A DNA stretch of 55,697 bases from CAXTSE01 sp035554115 (GCA_035554115.1 DATMIW010000001.1:1-55697); one strand, 5' to 3'; counted from the stretch's first letter, positions 1 to 9,130 are shown. The notes: a model not told the origin generated them from the sequence alone. Numbers and translations are program-made.

Positions 1-979
1 GGCGGTGACACCCGGATACCTCGGTTTCGAGACCGCGTTTCTCGCCAGCTACGGCTCGGGCCCGATCAGGATCGGGATTTGCGCCGAATACGACGCGCTC
101 CCGGGACTCGGCCACGCGTGCGGGCACAACCTGATCTCAGCCATTGCCGTGGGGACCGCATCAGCGCTCATCCCGTTCGCCGATGAGCTGGGCATCACCG
201 TCGAGGTGTACGGCACCCCCGCCGAGGAGGGCGGCGGCGGCAAGATCGAGCTGCTCGACCGCGGCGCATTCGTCGGGCTCGACCTTGCCGTGATGGCGCA
301 TCCGGGGCCTGTCGATGTGGCCGAAGCGCGTCCCTTCGCGGTCTCGCATTCGCACATCAGCTACGACGGAAAGTCGGCTCACGCGGGCGCGTATCCCGAA
401 GATGGCGTGAACGCGAACGACGCCTTCGTCGTGGCCCAAGTAGCGCTCGGGTTGCTGCGCCAGCAGCTCCCGTCGACGGCTCGAGTGCACGGCATCATGA
501 CGGTCGGCGGGCAGGCCCCCAACGCCATCCCGGATCGCACCGAGGGCCGCTGGTATGTGCGCGCCGAAACCCTGCAAGAACTTGAAGGGATCGAGCAGAA
601 GGTGTTGCGCTGCTTCGAGGCCGGTGCGATTGCGTCTGGCGCGACTCTGTCGGTCGCCGCTGAGAGTCAGCCCTACGCGGAGTTTCGCAACGACACGCGT
701 GCTCTCGAGTTCTACCGTCGCAACGCGCAGGCGCTCGGGCGTCGCTTCGACACCTCGGGCTCGGGCCGGATGAACCGCGCATCAACCGACATGGGAAACG
801 TGTCGCAGGTGGTGCCCGCCATTCACCCCTACATCGGGCTGAACAGCCTGCCGGCGACGAACCACCAGCCCGAGTTCGCGCAGCACTGCGTCGGCCCGGA
901 TGCGTCGCGGGCAGTTCGCGATGCGTCGGTCGCGCTCGCGCAGACGATCGTCGATTTCGCCGCCTCGCCGGTCGAGTAG
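1..979 (+). CDS. M20-family amidohydrolase (AbgB-like), 5' truncated by window
   Basis: Zinc-dependent amidohydrolase/peptidase of the M20 family, closest in character to p-aminobenzoyl-glutamate hydrolase and related N-acyl amino acid hydrolases. The reading frame is open from the first bases; the first in-window GTG at position 5 is not the real start, because family members have about 390-400 residues and only 324 are present. Visible motifs are the metal-ligand segment HACGHN, the catalytic/bridging glutamates in GTPAEEGGGG, AHPG, and a dimerisation (lid) domain beginning GKSAHAGAYPEDG. The C-terminal STDMGNVS segment is typical of the family. It hydrolyses an amide bond, probably in the cytoplasm (no signal visible, but the N-terminus is missing). 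Family assignment is firm, substrate unknown. Confidence 0.9.
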   Translation, partial: AVTPGYLGFETAFLASYGSGPIRIGICAEYDALPGLGHACGHNLISAIAVGTASALIPFADELGITVEVYGTPAEEGGGGKIELLDRGAFVGLDLAVMAHPGPVDVAEARPFAVSHSHISYDGKSAHAGAYPEDGVNANDAFVVAQVALGLLRQQLPSTARVHGIMTVGGQAPNAIPDRTEGRWYVRAETLQELEGIEQKVLRCFEAGAIASGATLSVAAESQPYAEFRNDTRALEFYRRNAQALGRRFDTSGSGRMNRASTDMGNVSQVVPAIHPYIGLNSLPATNHQPEFAQHCVGPDASRAVRDASVALAQTIVDFAASPVE

Positions 980-1089
980 TCGGCACGGCCGACGTATCGA
1001 GACCACCTGCCCGTCGGTCGAGCTTGTCGAGGCCAGCCCCCGCGCAGACCCCGTCATCAGCACCGCGCACCTGCATTAGACTCGTCGGC

Positions 1090-1178
1090 GGTACCGTGTC
1101 CGAGCGGCCGAAGGAGCATGTCTCGAAAACATGTGAGGTTCATAGCCTCCGTGGGTTCAAATCCCACCGGTACCGCCA
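1090..1178 (+). tRNA. tRNA-Ser(CGA), CCA encoded
   Basis: Folds as a class II tRNA. The acceptor stem GGTACCG (1090-1096) pairs fully with CGGTACC (1168-1174). The anticodon stem CATGT/ACATG encloses the loop CTCGAAA, giving anticodon CGA at 1124-1126, which reads UCG serine codons. A long variable arm lies around 1134-1150, and the T arm GTGGG-TTCAAAT-CCCAC is at 1151-1167. Discriminator G (1175) is followed by encoded CCA (1176-1178). A terminator follows directly. tRNA-Ser genes are common integration targets and the next 9 kb is accessory in character. Confidence 0.97.
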
Positions 1179-1180
1179 TG

Positions 1181-1213
1181 AAAAACCCCTGTTGATCAGG
1201 GGTTTTTCTTTTT
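1181..1213 (+). terminator. Rho-independent terminator of tRNA-Ser
   Basis: An 11-bp perfect stem, AAAAACCCCTG (1181-1191) with CAGGGGTTTTT (1197-1207), loop TTGAT, followed by a T-rich tract to 1213. It starts two bases after the CCA end of the tRNA. Confidence 0.92.
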
Positions 1214-1422
1214 CGAGCGTCCTAGTTGTCCATAATTCGGGCGCATCGAGGCGATCCCGTCGTCGCATCCCAATTTGGTCAGGCGCGTCATCAGACACGG
1301 TGCGCGAGGCTTTCTGGTCTAACGCTACGAAGCGTAGGCAGGGACACTCTCGACTGTCGGCCATGGTCCTCTAAGCGACATGCGGACACCGGTCGGCAAT
1401 CGGTCCCGGTAGCTTGTGACAG
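1214..1422. other. Intergenic stretch after the tRNA, no gene seen
   Basis: Open frames here are short and have no recognisable protein character. No convincing promoter or integrase remnant is seen. If the tRNA is an integration site, this is the left edge of the accessory region. Confidence 0.5.
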
Positions 1423-1929
1423 GTGGAGTTCTATTCGCGAGAGCAGATCGACAACGAGCTCTCCCAGGTCCGGATCGATGACTGGACCTATGCGCCAGCG
1501 GCCGTCGAGGACTGGCCCATCGATGCGTCTATGCAACCGCCGCTCATTCCGGTGGACACGGCACATCGCGCGAGGATCGCGAAGCGATTCGGGCGTTACT
1601 TCAAGACAGAGCGTCGGTTCGATTTCCCGCCTTACGAGCCAGGCGATGAGTCTGACGCCCGTCACATCTATCTAATTGGGTCGCGCGAGTTTCTGACGCT
1701 CATGCCTATCGCAGTTGGAGCCGTCGAGGTGCGGGACATCAATTCTTTGAAGGTCCTCGAGTGGGTTTGGATTCATCCAATGGAGCGAGGCCAGCATCGA
1801 TGGGAACGGGTCTGGAGGGATCTGAGCCAGATACATGGTGACTTGCACATACGACAGCCGATAAGCGCATCAATGCGCACTTTTCTTACTCGTGAAGGCC
1901 TCATCGACAAGGAGATCTTCGTGGCATAG
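1423..1929 (+). CDS. Hypothetical protein, possibly GNAT-like
   Basis: A 168-residue soluble protein starting with GTG at 1423; no strong ribosome binding site is visible. It is not a family I recognise with confidence. The second half contains a pattern suggestive of an acetyltransferase fold: a hydrophobic strand, then VLEWVWIHPMERGQ followed by an amphipathic helix, reminiscent of the GNAT acetyl-CoA-binding strand-loop-helix. The typical Q/R-x-x-G-x-G/A loop is not clearly present, so this is only a hint. It is rich in Trp, Arg and Asp and has no signal peptide or membrane segment. It is the first gene after the tRNA and points toward the oppositely oriented nuclease-NTPase unit, so it may be island cargo. 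Confidence 0.6.
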   Translation: MEFYSREQIDNELSQVRIDDWTYAPAAVEDWPIDASMQPPLIPVDTAHRARIAKRFGRYFKTERRFDFPPYEPGDESDARHIYLIGSREFLTLMPIAVGAVEVRDINSLKVLEWVWIHPMERGQHRWERVWRDLSQIHGDLHIRQPISASMRTFLTREGLIDKEIFVA

Positions 1930-2201
1930 ACCATCCATTGGTTCGTCCCCTTGTCACATCGGCCTACGTTCGCTTGCGCCGGACTCTTGACTGATGGAGC
2001 CCGCGAAGAAGCTCTTAGCCTCGGAGGGTGTTCGTGGGCCGCAGTGACTTGGACCAATTTCGATCCATCGCACTCCGGCCACGGACGCAACGTGTGGATC
2101 TAAAAGCCCTTGCATTCTGTGTTGCGGGTCAGGATGAACACACTGAGCGGAGGGATTCCATTTAGGTCGACTCTGACGATGCGAAGGATGGACGCAAACG
2201 A
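1930..2201. other. Intergenic, convergent, nothing recognised
   Basis: Lies between the stop of the hypothetical gene and the stop of the oppositely oriented partner of the nuclease-NTPase gene. No terminator with a clear T tract and no small conserved frame was seen. Confidence 0.4.
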
Positions 2202-3233
2202 TCAGAGCTGGAGCCCCTCGCGTAGTCCGGGGAGCAGTTCGACCTCGACACGAGTACGCATCTCGCCGTGTTCGAACGCGAAGGAGGTCATGGTCACAAC
2301 TCCGCCTTCGTTGATCGCGGCGTCCGGCAAGTACACAAGGCTTCGAGTCCGAAGAAGTACGTCGGCGCCGGTAAACGCAACGCGGTTGCCGTCTATGTCG
2401 ATGTCGTCAATGCCCGTAATCTCCTCCACGTGATCAAACTCGACGAGATGGTTCAATCCGTAGTCGAGTGCGTCGGCGAAGAGGTCGTTGACGATGTCGA
2501 AGGCAACCGCATAAACGTGGGCTTTGCCGGTGAGTGAGTCGGTCGCGTCACGCAGCTTGCTACTCCGAAATTCCTGCCGACGCGCGAAGTTCACGGGCTC
2601 AAAATGATGAACCGCCTCATCCCGTACTTCTAGACGGAGCTTCGAGTTGGCTGCGCGCAATTGCTCCAAATCGGTTATCCCGAGCCTGGCCTGAGCAACC
2701 ATAAATGCATCCCAAGCAGCAGTCTGTTGGAGGTGGCTTACGAGCCGTACTGTCGCGTCGCGAAGTTGCGCATTAGCGCTCAGTGCAGGAGGGGGCTTCG
2801 GCATGGTTTGGAATCCAGCGCCGAAATGTTGGCGAAACCAGGGTAGCCCTCGAGTGATGTCCGATGACACAAGTGGTGCCCCAGCCACCAGCTGAGGCAG
2901 ACGCAACATTGGGTACCCCGGAAGTTGAGCGCGCACCCACCCGAGCTGCGTCAGGTAGGCGGCTTGGACGGCGTAGGCGTCGCTCAACCATTCGTTGATT
3001 CCAGCAGGCGTTGGCGCGTTGTCGTATAGCTGGCTGGCCAGCTCGTACATGCCACCCATCCAGAGGGGGCGACATGGCACGCCACCCGCCTGCATCATCT
3101 CGACGCGCTCTGCAATGCCAGTCCGCGGCGGGGCATGCCGGCTCGGCATCTGGGCCAGCACTCGCTGCACGGCTTCCTCCGCTTGCCAAGCCTCGGCGAG
3201 CGCTTGGACCGACTCCCAGAGTTCACCGCTCAT
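2202..3233 (-). CDS. Unknown partner protein of the nuclease-STAND unit
   Basis: A 343-residue protein of no family I recognise. The ATG at 3233 overlaps the TGA of the upstream nuclease-NTPase gene in an ATGA arrangement, so the two are translationally coupled; an in-frame GTG at 3242 is a less likely start. The N-terminal two thirds look mainly helical, with many Trp, Leu and Ala (for example WESVQALAEAWQAEEAVQRVLAQ). The last 90 residues look like beta strands ending in a strongly alternating segment (RTRVEVELLPG). No signal peptide, membrane helix, zinc motif or Walker motif is seen. Tight coupling to a nuclease/STAND protein suggests a regulatory, sensor or antitoxin-like partner, which is inference from position only. 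Confidence 0.75.
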   Translation of the reverse strand: MSGELWESVQALAEAWQAEEAVQRVLAQMPSRHAPPRTGIAERVEMMQAGGVPCRPLWMGGMYELASQLYDNAPTPAGINEWLSDAYAVQAAYLTQLGWVRAQLPGYPMLRLPQLVAGAPLVSSDITRGLPWFRQHFGAGFQTMPKPPPALSANAQLRDATVRLVSHLQQTAAWDAFMVAQARLGITDLEQLRAANSKLRLEVRDEAVHHFEPVNFARRQEFRSSKLRDATDSLTGKAHVYAVAFDIVNDLFADALDYGLNHLVEFDHVEEITGIDDIDIDGNRVAFTGADVLLRTRSLVYLPDAAINEGGVVTMTSFAFEHGEMRTRVEVELLPGLREGLQL

Positions 3234-5665
3234 GCCAACCACCCTTTGCGCCCGACAAGCTGTTCAAGGGCGTCCTTGACCTCGGAGGCCGCCGCGTGTG
3301 CGCCGCCCTCCGAGCAATAGTTCATCACAGTTGATCTCGACCCATCTCCGAACAGCGGACGTGCTTCAAGAGTTACGGTCACATCTACTTTCACGTCTGG
3401 CCAGTAGGTCAGGGCCCAATCGCCGCCGAGGTATTCATCGAGGGCCTCGCCGATCTCCGCACGGACACCCAACGGCCCGACGACTTCAATCAAACCGAGC
3501 CGTTGCACCCGCGGGAAGGTGGCGAGGATATCGCGGAGCGCCTGCTGACGTTCCTTCGCAACCATGCGAACTGACGCCTGGGCCGCATCGATGTCCAGTG
3601 GCCGAGGAGTGTTCGACCCGTAGCTCTCAGCTAGCCGATTGCGCAGCGCGCCTCGCCAAATTCTGACCGCGGTAAGCAGCGGTCCATCCTCCGAGGCGAT
3701 CACAGCGTCAGGTGCTTCGATGCTTGCGACAACACGCCGACGACCGTCCGCCAGCTCCATAGCCTCAACGGTGGTGTGCTCATCGCCAAGCAATTCCCGA
3801 AGCAAAGAGTTGGTACGTACTACGAGGTCTGCGATTGGTAGGTCGGCTCTGTCGTGGGCGGACGCGTCTAGGGCTGTGAATGGGATATCCCGAACGATCA
3901 TGGCCGCAAGCTCATTGGCCATCGTCGGTTGCTGCTCGGTTGCAAACGTCACCCACTGTTCGTCGCTGTCAGTGAGCCGTGCGGGTGTCGGAACGATTCC
4001 ACGCGAATGTCCGAGTGCGGCGAGGTAGTCGGCTATCGAATCGTGAAATGGTGCGACTGTACCAGTGTAGCCAAGGGGGTTGACGATACCGCTGAGTAGC
4101 GCGGCAGCGCGTACCTGGCTGCCCTCGATGCCCAACTCAGGATGAGCGCCCGCCAACTCGTCAGTCAGCTGGATCCATTCGTAGGCGTCGGAATAGCGGC
4201 GTTGCTTTGTGATGAGCTCGGCAAACAGATGTGAAAGGACCACGATGACCGAGGCGATTTCGACGCCTCCGGTGCGGGCTGCGAGACTTTCGAGGAAGGC
4301 CGAATAGAGGGCTGAGCGGCTGAGGCCTGCAGTGCCGCTTTCAGTGACGCCTTTGAGGTACAGCGTGAGCAGGAACGGGTTATTCGCTCCGTCGCGCAGT
4401 TGACGGTCCGCGCGGTGCAATATCTGGTCGCGTTCCCGCTCTGCAACCCCTTCGCTTAGTATTCGGTCGGCTATGTGTTTTCGCCCCTCCCCGTCAAGGG
4501 GCCGAACTGAAAAGCGTGTTACAGGGGTTCCTGAGGGAAGCAGTTGGCGCAGAGTCGCGACGCCGCGTCCAACCAGAACGATCGTTGCCATTCCGGGCCT
4601 CTCGACCACCGAACGAAGGTCGCTAGCTAAGGCCGCTCCGGCTGCTCCCGGGATCTCCGAGGCGCCGTCGATGATTAGGGTCACTCGTGGGTCGGCAAGA
4701 AGCTGTCTACCAGTCGAAGGTGGGAGTGCTCGTCGGATCGTGAACCCGAGCGCGTCCGCTGCGAACGCATCGAGCCTGCCTGCGAGGTATGTCTCCGCCC
4801 GTCCGACGATGACAGTACGTCCGGCCCCGGCCGCTTGACGCTGGACGAGTTCGCAGATACTCGACTTCCCGGTCCCAGTTGCCCCGCCCAATATCGCAAA
4901 GCCACTGTCGAGAAGCGCAGACGCTGGCTCCGCTTCCGCGTCGAGGTCAAGCCGCTGCACGGTCAAGTCCGCGAGGTCCATCCTGGACGTCGTGACGGTG
5001 TCCAGGAGCAGTGCCTCAAGTTCACCCGGCCACTTGGCATCGAGGGGCTGGCCTGCGAGACCGCCAACGATTTTCCGAAGTTCTGTAGCGCCTATAAGGC
5101 GAGCGCCCGGGCCGGGGAGGCCCGCGCGCTCAGTGAGTAGGCGGAAGAGCGCATTGACGGCGTCCGCCCCTGCTTCAGTGGGTGAAGCGGAACGGATTAG
5201 CGGGTCGATCAACGCTGCAGCGCGCCGGTCGGCGCCGGCGAGCAGGCTGCCGACTGAGTCGGAAGCCACGAGCACAGAACTGTTACTCAATCGCGCCGCG
5301 CTGCTCGCTCCCACAATCTTGCTAAGTGGTTTGAGGTCGCCGGTTCGCGCCGCCTCGAGTGCGTCTGCAAAGGCCTGTGCACCAGGGCCGAGTTGCTGAT
5401 CCGTGACGAACGTGAAGTCAGCACCATCGTCCTCCCCCAACAGCCACCTCTTGAACACGTCAATCACGAGCTTCGGGGTCCACGGTGGACCGGAGCGTGT
5501 CTTCACTTGAAGGGCTGCAACCCGCCGACCGGTTGAGTCGAGAGTCTCGATGTCGACGACATCCTCGATCCCTTCCACCCGAAGGAGGCGGTCCTCGCCG
5601 GACTCAATAATGTCCAGAGCAAGGTGGACGGCCTGAGCCTGTTGGTAGCCGATGCCTCGGAACAT
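3230..5665 (-). CDS. DUF4297/Cap4-like nuclease fused to STAND/NACHT-type NTPase
   Basis: An 811-residue protein. The first 75 residues match the Cap4/DUF4297 type of PD-(D/E)xK nuclease: RGIGYQQ near the start, then E31..E34-D35 and, one strand later, Q53-V-K55, the expected acidic pair plus QxK signature. From about residue 255 there is a P-loop NTPase: Walker A GGATGTGKSS (about 260-269) and Walker B TLIIDGASE (about 329-337), followed by a sensor-like IVLVGRG strand, as in STAND/NACHT ATPases. The C-terminal 450 residues are helical and may sense a trigger. Nuclease-STAND fusions of this design (Avs-like) are known antiphage proteins. I chose ATG 5665 because the nuclease motif begins there; an in-frame GTG at 5770 would add 35 low-complexity residues. 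Defence function is inferred. Confidence 0.85.
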   Translation of the reverse strand: MFRGIGYQQAQAVHLALDIIESGEDRLLRVEGIEDVVDIETLDSTGRRVAALQVKTRSGPPWTPKLVIDVFKRWLLGEDDGADFTFVTDQQLGPGAQAFADALEAARTGDLKPLSKIVGASSAARLSNSSVLVASDSVGSLLAGADRRAAALIDPLIRSASPTEAGADAVNALFRLLTERAGLPGPGARLIGATELRKIVGGLAGQPLDAKWPGELEALLLDTVTTSRMDLADLTVQRLDLDAEAEPASALLDSGFAILGGATGTGKSSICELVQRQAAGAGRTVIVGRAETYLAGRLDAFAADALGFTIRRALPPSTGRQLLADPRVTLIIDGASEIPGAAGAALASDLRSVVERPGMATIVLVGRGVATLRQLLPSGTPVTRFSVRPLDGEGRKHIADRILSEGVAERERDQILHRADRQLRDGANNPFLLTLYLKGVTESGTAGLSRSALYSAFLESLAARTGGVEIASVIVVLSHLFAELITKQRRYSDAYEWIQLTDELAGAHPELGIEGSQVRAAALLSGIVNPLGYTGTVAPFHDSIADYLAALGHSRGIVPTPARLTDSDEQWVTFATEQQPTMANELAAMIVRDIPFTALDASAHDRADLPIADLVVRTNSLLRELLGDEHTTVEAMELADGRRRVVASIEAPDAVIASEDGPLLTAVRIWRGALRNRLAESYGSNTPRPLDIDAAQASVRMVAKERQQALRDILATFPRVQRLGLIEVVGPLGVRAEIGEALDEYLGGDWALTYWPDVKVDVTVTLEARPLFGDGSRSTVMNYCSEGGAHAAASEVKDALEQLVGRKGWLA

Positions 5666-5871
5666 GTCGGTACCAGCCACTCGCCGATTGTCGCATCTGT
5701 CAGCGACTTCGCCGCTTCCAGATGGGGATCCTGCGATTATTTCGCGACGGGTTGGCCATCGTTTGGCCACAATCGTGGTCGATCAACTTCGGCTCACAGA
5801 GAAGCATGCCGATCGATTAGGAGTGAGCAACCACTGTGGTGACCGAGTGAAAATGGATGGTCCCGGATTCA

Positions 5872-5888
5872 GCCATTGAAAACCCCTG
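5872..5888 (+). repeat. Degenerate copy of tRNA-Ser 3' end / terminator start (possible att remnant)
   Basis: GCCATTGAAAACCCCTG (5872-5888) matches GCCATGAAAAACCCCTG at the 3' end of tRNA-Ser and the start of its terminator (1175-1191) at 15 of 17 positions. This could be an attachment-site remnant bounding a first 4.7-kb insertion. It could also be a chance similarity between two terminator-like A/C-rich tracts; no integrase is present. Confidence 0.3.
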
Positions 5889-5907
5889 GTAGGCAACGGC
5901 GGGGGTT
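5881..5907 (-). terminator. Weak terminator-like hairpin downstream of the MazG-fusion operon
   Basis: AACCCC (5881-5886) can pair with GGGGTT (5902-5907) across a 15-base loop. Read on the minus strand, the right arm runs into TTTTCAA. It lies about 160 bases past the stop of the three-gene minus-strand operon. The short stem and long loop make this a weak call. Confidence 0.3.
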
Positions 5908-6064
5908 CTTGTTCAATATGTCCGTGGCGACCGATGGCGGGTCGGCGGCGCTAGTGCCATCGATAGCGAGCGTGACTAGCATGGCTTCGAGCTGACCAAC
6001 ACCCATGTCGGCGGACGGCCATCATAGATTTCTCGCCTGGCTCGCTGAGCCTTCACCAAGACGG

Positions 6065-8485
6065 TCAAAAAAGTAGATTTTCGGTGTCGAACTCGATGTG
6101 ATCTCGAGGAGCCACTCTCACTTCGATCTGATTGTTCGCATACTCGATAGCGATGACGTCTGTGCTTGTCTTCAGGTGGAAATTATGTGGCTCATTGTCC
6201 AATGGTGGGACGCAGCTGAGAAGAATCCGGTCGCCATGCTGCTGCACCTGCCATGATCTTGACCACGTGGGATCGTCATCGAATAACGGGATAGCTCCCC
6301 TGGAGGCGGCTGAAGTCGCGGCCGATCCGCCAGTTCGGACGAGAACTGATCCCTCCCGAAATGCACCGCGGCGGCGGCGTTTCACGGCCTGCGCCGTGCG
6401 CACTTCATCACGGGTGATCCCGAGTGCGCGCCGCAAGGTATCAAGGACTTCCTGCAGGTCGGCCATCTCGGCCGTGGCATCTTCCTTCTCGCCGGCACGG
6501 AAAAGCTCCAACGCTTCTTCGACCGTCTTTAGTCGAAGCAGTCGTGTGTACTCGGGTCCGGAAGCAAAATAGGACACCACGCGTTCGCCGTTGTCGGCTA
6601 TTTGATCGACAATGGCGTCTCGAACGAGTTTGTTGTACTGCACCTCAGGCGGATCGAAGCGCCCGATGCACGCCACCGTCACGCCTTCGCGGAGCAGCAT
6701 GTAGTAAGGGTGAGCAAGGGCGCTGCCGACGAGTTCGACGGTCGAGCCGGTCTCCTTGGCGACTTCAGCCACCCGACTGACGAATCCTTTGTCACGTACC
6801 AGGTCGGGTCCAGGCACCAGCCGTAGGACCCTCGGGCGGCCTTCGTGGACTGCTGACCTGTACTCATCGAGGTCAGGGCCGCTCCGTATCTCGACTCTTT
6901 CGCTTTGCGGGGAGACATCTAAACGCTCGGACTCGGATGACTCCGGCGGGGGGTCCATCAGCACCCAGGGGAGACATTCGGCGCTCCGGCGTCCGAGAAG
7001 GTCGACAAACCACATCGTCAGTACCGGCTTGTTCAGCGCATCCGCCAAGCGCCTCGAACCAGCAGCGACTGTGCGTAGCTGATCCTCCGTCATGCTTGCT
7101 CGCCAGATCCACTCGGTGGGGGTCTCCCGATAGGTCCATTCTTCCGCCTCGTCGATGTCGAGGAAGGATGTCTTGCCCTCGATGCTTCGACGCACTTCTC
7201 CCGTGCCTACATGCACCCAAGCGCTGTCGTGTGGTAGCCAGGCGAGGCCATCTGGAGTTCCCCACATGCTGTCAACCTCGACATATGCCTGGCCAGGGCT
7301 CGCGAGGGTCCAGGCGCTGGCCCGTGCTCGAAGAAATCGATGAGCAAGGAACGACATGTCGGCCGTTGAGACGCCGCTCTCAGCGAGAAGTCGAACCGTG
7401 GACTTCAGCCAGCTAGCGACCACGATCGGATCCGCGATAGTTCCCGTCTTGGGGAGCATGACGTCGAGCGTTTCGCCCCTCACGTCGGTCCGGATGACAA
7501 CGTGCCCCGAGCAGATCAATTCGAGATCGGAGAGGAGTCCTGGGTCCACGTCGTCCTGCAGGAGTTGGTCCATCAGTGCGGCGTCTTGCAGCCGCCACAA
7601 TTGAGCGAGAGGCAACTTTGCGAGAGCAAAATCTTGGAGCGCGGCTGCCTTCGGCCAGCCATCCAAAGACGGGTTAGGTTTAGAAAGGTTGAGTTCTCGC
7701 CAAGCGCTCAAGCTCTCCGCATCCACCTCAATTCCAACGGTGGGTTCCCAAGCGTCTCCTGGTGCGGGGCCGAGTGTCCGCGGCACTATATCGGCCTGGA
7801 CAATCCAGATTCGATCGCCGTCCCACACCCACTCAAGATGGTATCGGCTGCCGAGATCACTAAACCATCGGGCGACCCGTCGCAGCATGACTTCCAAAAG
7901 TCGAGTAGTTGCGCAAAGTAGCGGACCGGGATCGGCCGGAGTGCTGGTCGTCACTCGCCAGCGCCCAGGCCGTTTGTCGGTCCGCCAGCCCTCGTGTTCG
8001 ATCCGCCAGACCGTGGCGTCTCTGCTTACCCTGTGCTCGTTCGAGAGATGTCCCGACGCCAAGCCAGCTATCTCCGGCTGGAGCAAGTAGCCCAGGGCGA
8101 CATTGGTCTCGACGTGGTGCCATCCAGTGACCATCGTTCGTTCAACATCGGCGGCATCATATTCGACTGCGAATGATTCGAATTGGCCGCGCTCGGAGAG
8201 CGTCTCGATCTTTGCGTTGCTACGAACTAGCACCTTGGTGGACTTGGTGCCAACTTGGAGCATATGAAGGAGGTCCGCCTCGCTATCCACGTCGACGAAA
8301 AACCCCTCGCCAATCTCCTCGGATCGAAATCTCTCATGCACGGCGGGAGGAATGACCAGAGTGGGTGGGTACCACGCCGGATCCAGTCGGAGAAGGCCCG
8401 CAGCTTTCCCGCCGGAGTCGACAAGGTCTGCCATGGGAATGCCGCGCGGTCGCAAGGCTGGCGTACCCAACACATTATTCGGCAT
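6065..8485 (-). CDS. PEP-synthase-like ATP-grasp domain fused to MazG-like NTP pyrophosphohydrolase
   Basis: An 806-residue multidomain protein. Residues 1-240 resemble the ATP-binding domain of PEP synthase/pyruvate phosphate dikinase: GGKAAGL at 25-31, VLVRSNAKIETLSERGQ around 85-101 in place of the usual VRSSA..E, and a closing LEWVWDGDRIWIVQAD at 217-232 with the conserved E218 and Q230. The phosphohistidine and PEP domains of the classical enzymes are absent. Residues 240-615 are unassigned. Residues 617-715 match the all-alpha MazG-like family (COG4997 type): NKLVRDAI at the start, EEALE and EMADLQEVLD metal-binding acids, and an RRGAFREG tail. The last 90 residues look beta-rich. It starts 14 bases after the membrane-protein gene, behind an AGGGA site. 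A role in nucleotide-based defence or signalling is inference. Confidence 0.82.
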   Translation of the reverse strand: MPNNVLGTPALRPRGIPMADLVDSGGKAAGLLRLDPAWYPPTLVIPPAVHERFRSEEIGEGFFVDVDSEADLLHMLQVGTKSTKVLVRSNAKIETLSERGQFESFAVEYDAADVERTMVTGWHHVETNVALGYLLQPEIAGLASGHLSNEHRVSRDATVWRIEHEGWRTDKRPGRWRVTTSTPADPGPLLCATTRLLEVMLRRVARWFSDLGSRYHLEWVWDGDRIWIVQADIVPRTLGPAPGDAWEPTVGIEVDAESLSAWRELNLSKPNPSLDGWPKAAALQDFALAKLPLAQLWRLQDAALMDQLLQDDVDPGLLSDLELICSGHVVIRTDVRGETLDVMLPKTGTIADPIVVASWLKSTVRLLAESGVSTADMSFLAHRFLRARASAWTLASPGQAYVEVDSMWGTPDGLAWLPHDSAWVHVGTGEVRRSIEGKTSFLDIDEAEEWTYRETPTEWIWRASMTEDQLRTVAAGSRRLADALNKPVLTMWFVDLLGRRSAECLPWVLMDPPPESSESERLDVSPQSERVEIRSGPDLDEYRSAVHEGRPRVLRLVPGPDLVRDKGFVSRVAEVAKETGSTVELVGSALAHPYYMLLREGVTVACIGRFDPPEVQYNKLVRDAIVDQIADNGERVVSYFASGPEYTRLLRLKTVEEALELFRAGEKEDATAEMADLQEVLDTLRRALGITRDEVRTAQAVKRRRRGAFREGSVLVRTGGSAATSAASRGAIPLFDDDPTWSRSWQVQQHGDRILLSCVPPLDNEPHNFHLKTSTDVIAIEYANNQIEVRVAPRDHIEFDTENLLF

Positions 8486-8499
8486 AAGACAATCCCTGC

Positions 8500-9129
8500 C
8501 TACTCGGGCGGCGCCGAGGATTCAGGATGGCGCGTCCTGGATGGTTTGCGCATACCCAGGCCCGATAGGACGTTTTCAAGACTGCTAAATGCTCGGTCTG
8601 AGAAGTAGCCGAGGACGATCCCGAGTCCCAGTGCGCCGGCAGGGTTCCGGACCAAATCCGGGCCAAAAAATGGCAAAACGCCAGAGGAGCACAACAAGAC
8701 GAAAGTTAGCGCCGCACCTGAAGACAGAATCGGCGTGAATACGCGCCACAGCCTGCGGTCGCGGTTCCAGAGCCCTTTCGCAACGGAGTGATACAGCCAT
8801 TTCATGGTGAACAGCGTGCCTCCGAGCGAGCCGCCGAAGAACGCGAGTGCAAAAGGGTAGAAGTACGTCACTGTTCGTTCAGAGAGCGGCAGGGCGCGGA
8901 TTTCCAATATGGCCGATATTCCGGCGATTGCGATCACGCTGAGAACTAGACAAGCCCAAACATATGTCGCTTCCCAGCGGATCGAGCGACGAGCCTCGAG
9001 GTTTGTATAGCGAGACGCCCAGTCGCCTTCCTTTCGGTCGTCATTTGGCCAGTTTGGCGCGAAGGACGGGACCGGCTGGTTCAGCGGATCGACAGCCGCC
9101 TCGTCACCGTCATCCTCGTCCTGGGCCAT
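8500..9129 (-). CDS. Multi-pass membrane protein of the HIT/MazG operon
   Basis: A 209-residue protein with an acidic N-terminal tail (AQDEDDGDEAA) of about 55 residues followed by three or four hydrophobic segments: VWACLVLSVIAIAGI, a FYPFALAFFGGSLGG segment, ILSSGAALTFVLLC and ALGLGIVLGYF. The C-terminal tail is basic/Pro/Ser-rich. ATG at 9129 lies one base after the stop of the HIT gene, so it is preferred over an in-frame ATG at 9228 that would overlap the upstream gene by 96 bases. No family is recognised. As the only membrane component between two nucleotide-processing enzymes, it could be an effector (membrane disruption or channel) or an anchor; this is inferred from context. Confidence 0.8.
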   Translation of the reverse strand: MAQDEDDGDEAAVDPLNQPVPSFAPNWPNDDRKEGDWASRYTNLEARRSIRWEATYVWACLVLSVIAIAGISAILEIRALPLSERTVTYFYPFALAFFGGSLGGTLFTMKWLYHSVAKGLWNRDRRLWRVFTPILSSGAALTFVLLCSSGVLPFFGPDLVRNPAGALGLGIVLGYFSDRAFSSLENVLSGLGMRKPSRTRHPESSAPPE

Positions 9130-9130
9130 G

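Larger units (their letters stand above)
5666..6064. other. Intergenic gap with candidate hairpin and tRNA-end-like repeat
   Basis: About 400 bases between the start of the nuclease-NTPase gene and the stop of the ATP-grasp/MazG gene. It should contain the promoter of the nuclease-NTPase unit, but no clear -35/-10 pair stands out. A weak hairpin lies at 5881-5907, and 5872-5888 resembles the tRNA-Ser 3' end plus terminator start. No convincing gene was found. Confidence 0.5.

Noticed and set aside
1423..1929. Integrase or excisionase at the tRNA-Ser island edge
   Set aside because: The protein has no tyrosine- or serine-recombinase motif and is not basic or short like an excisionase; the GNAT hint is weak but better.
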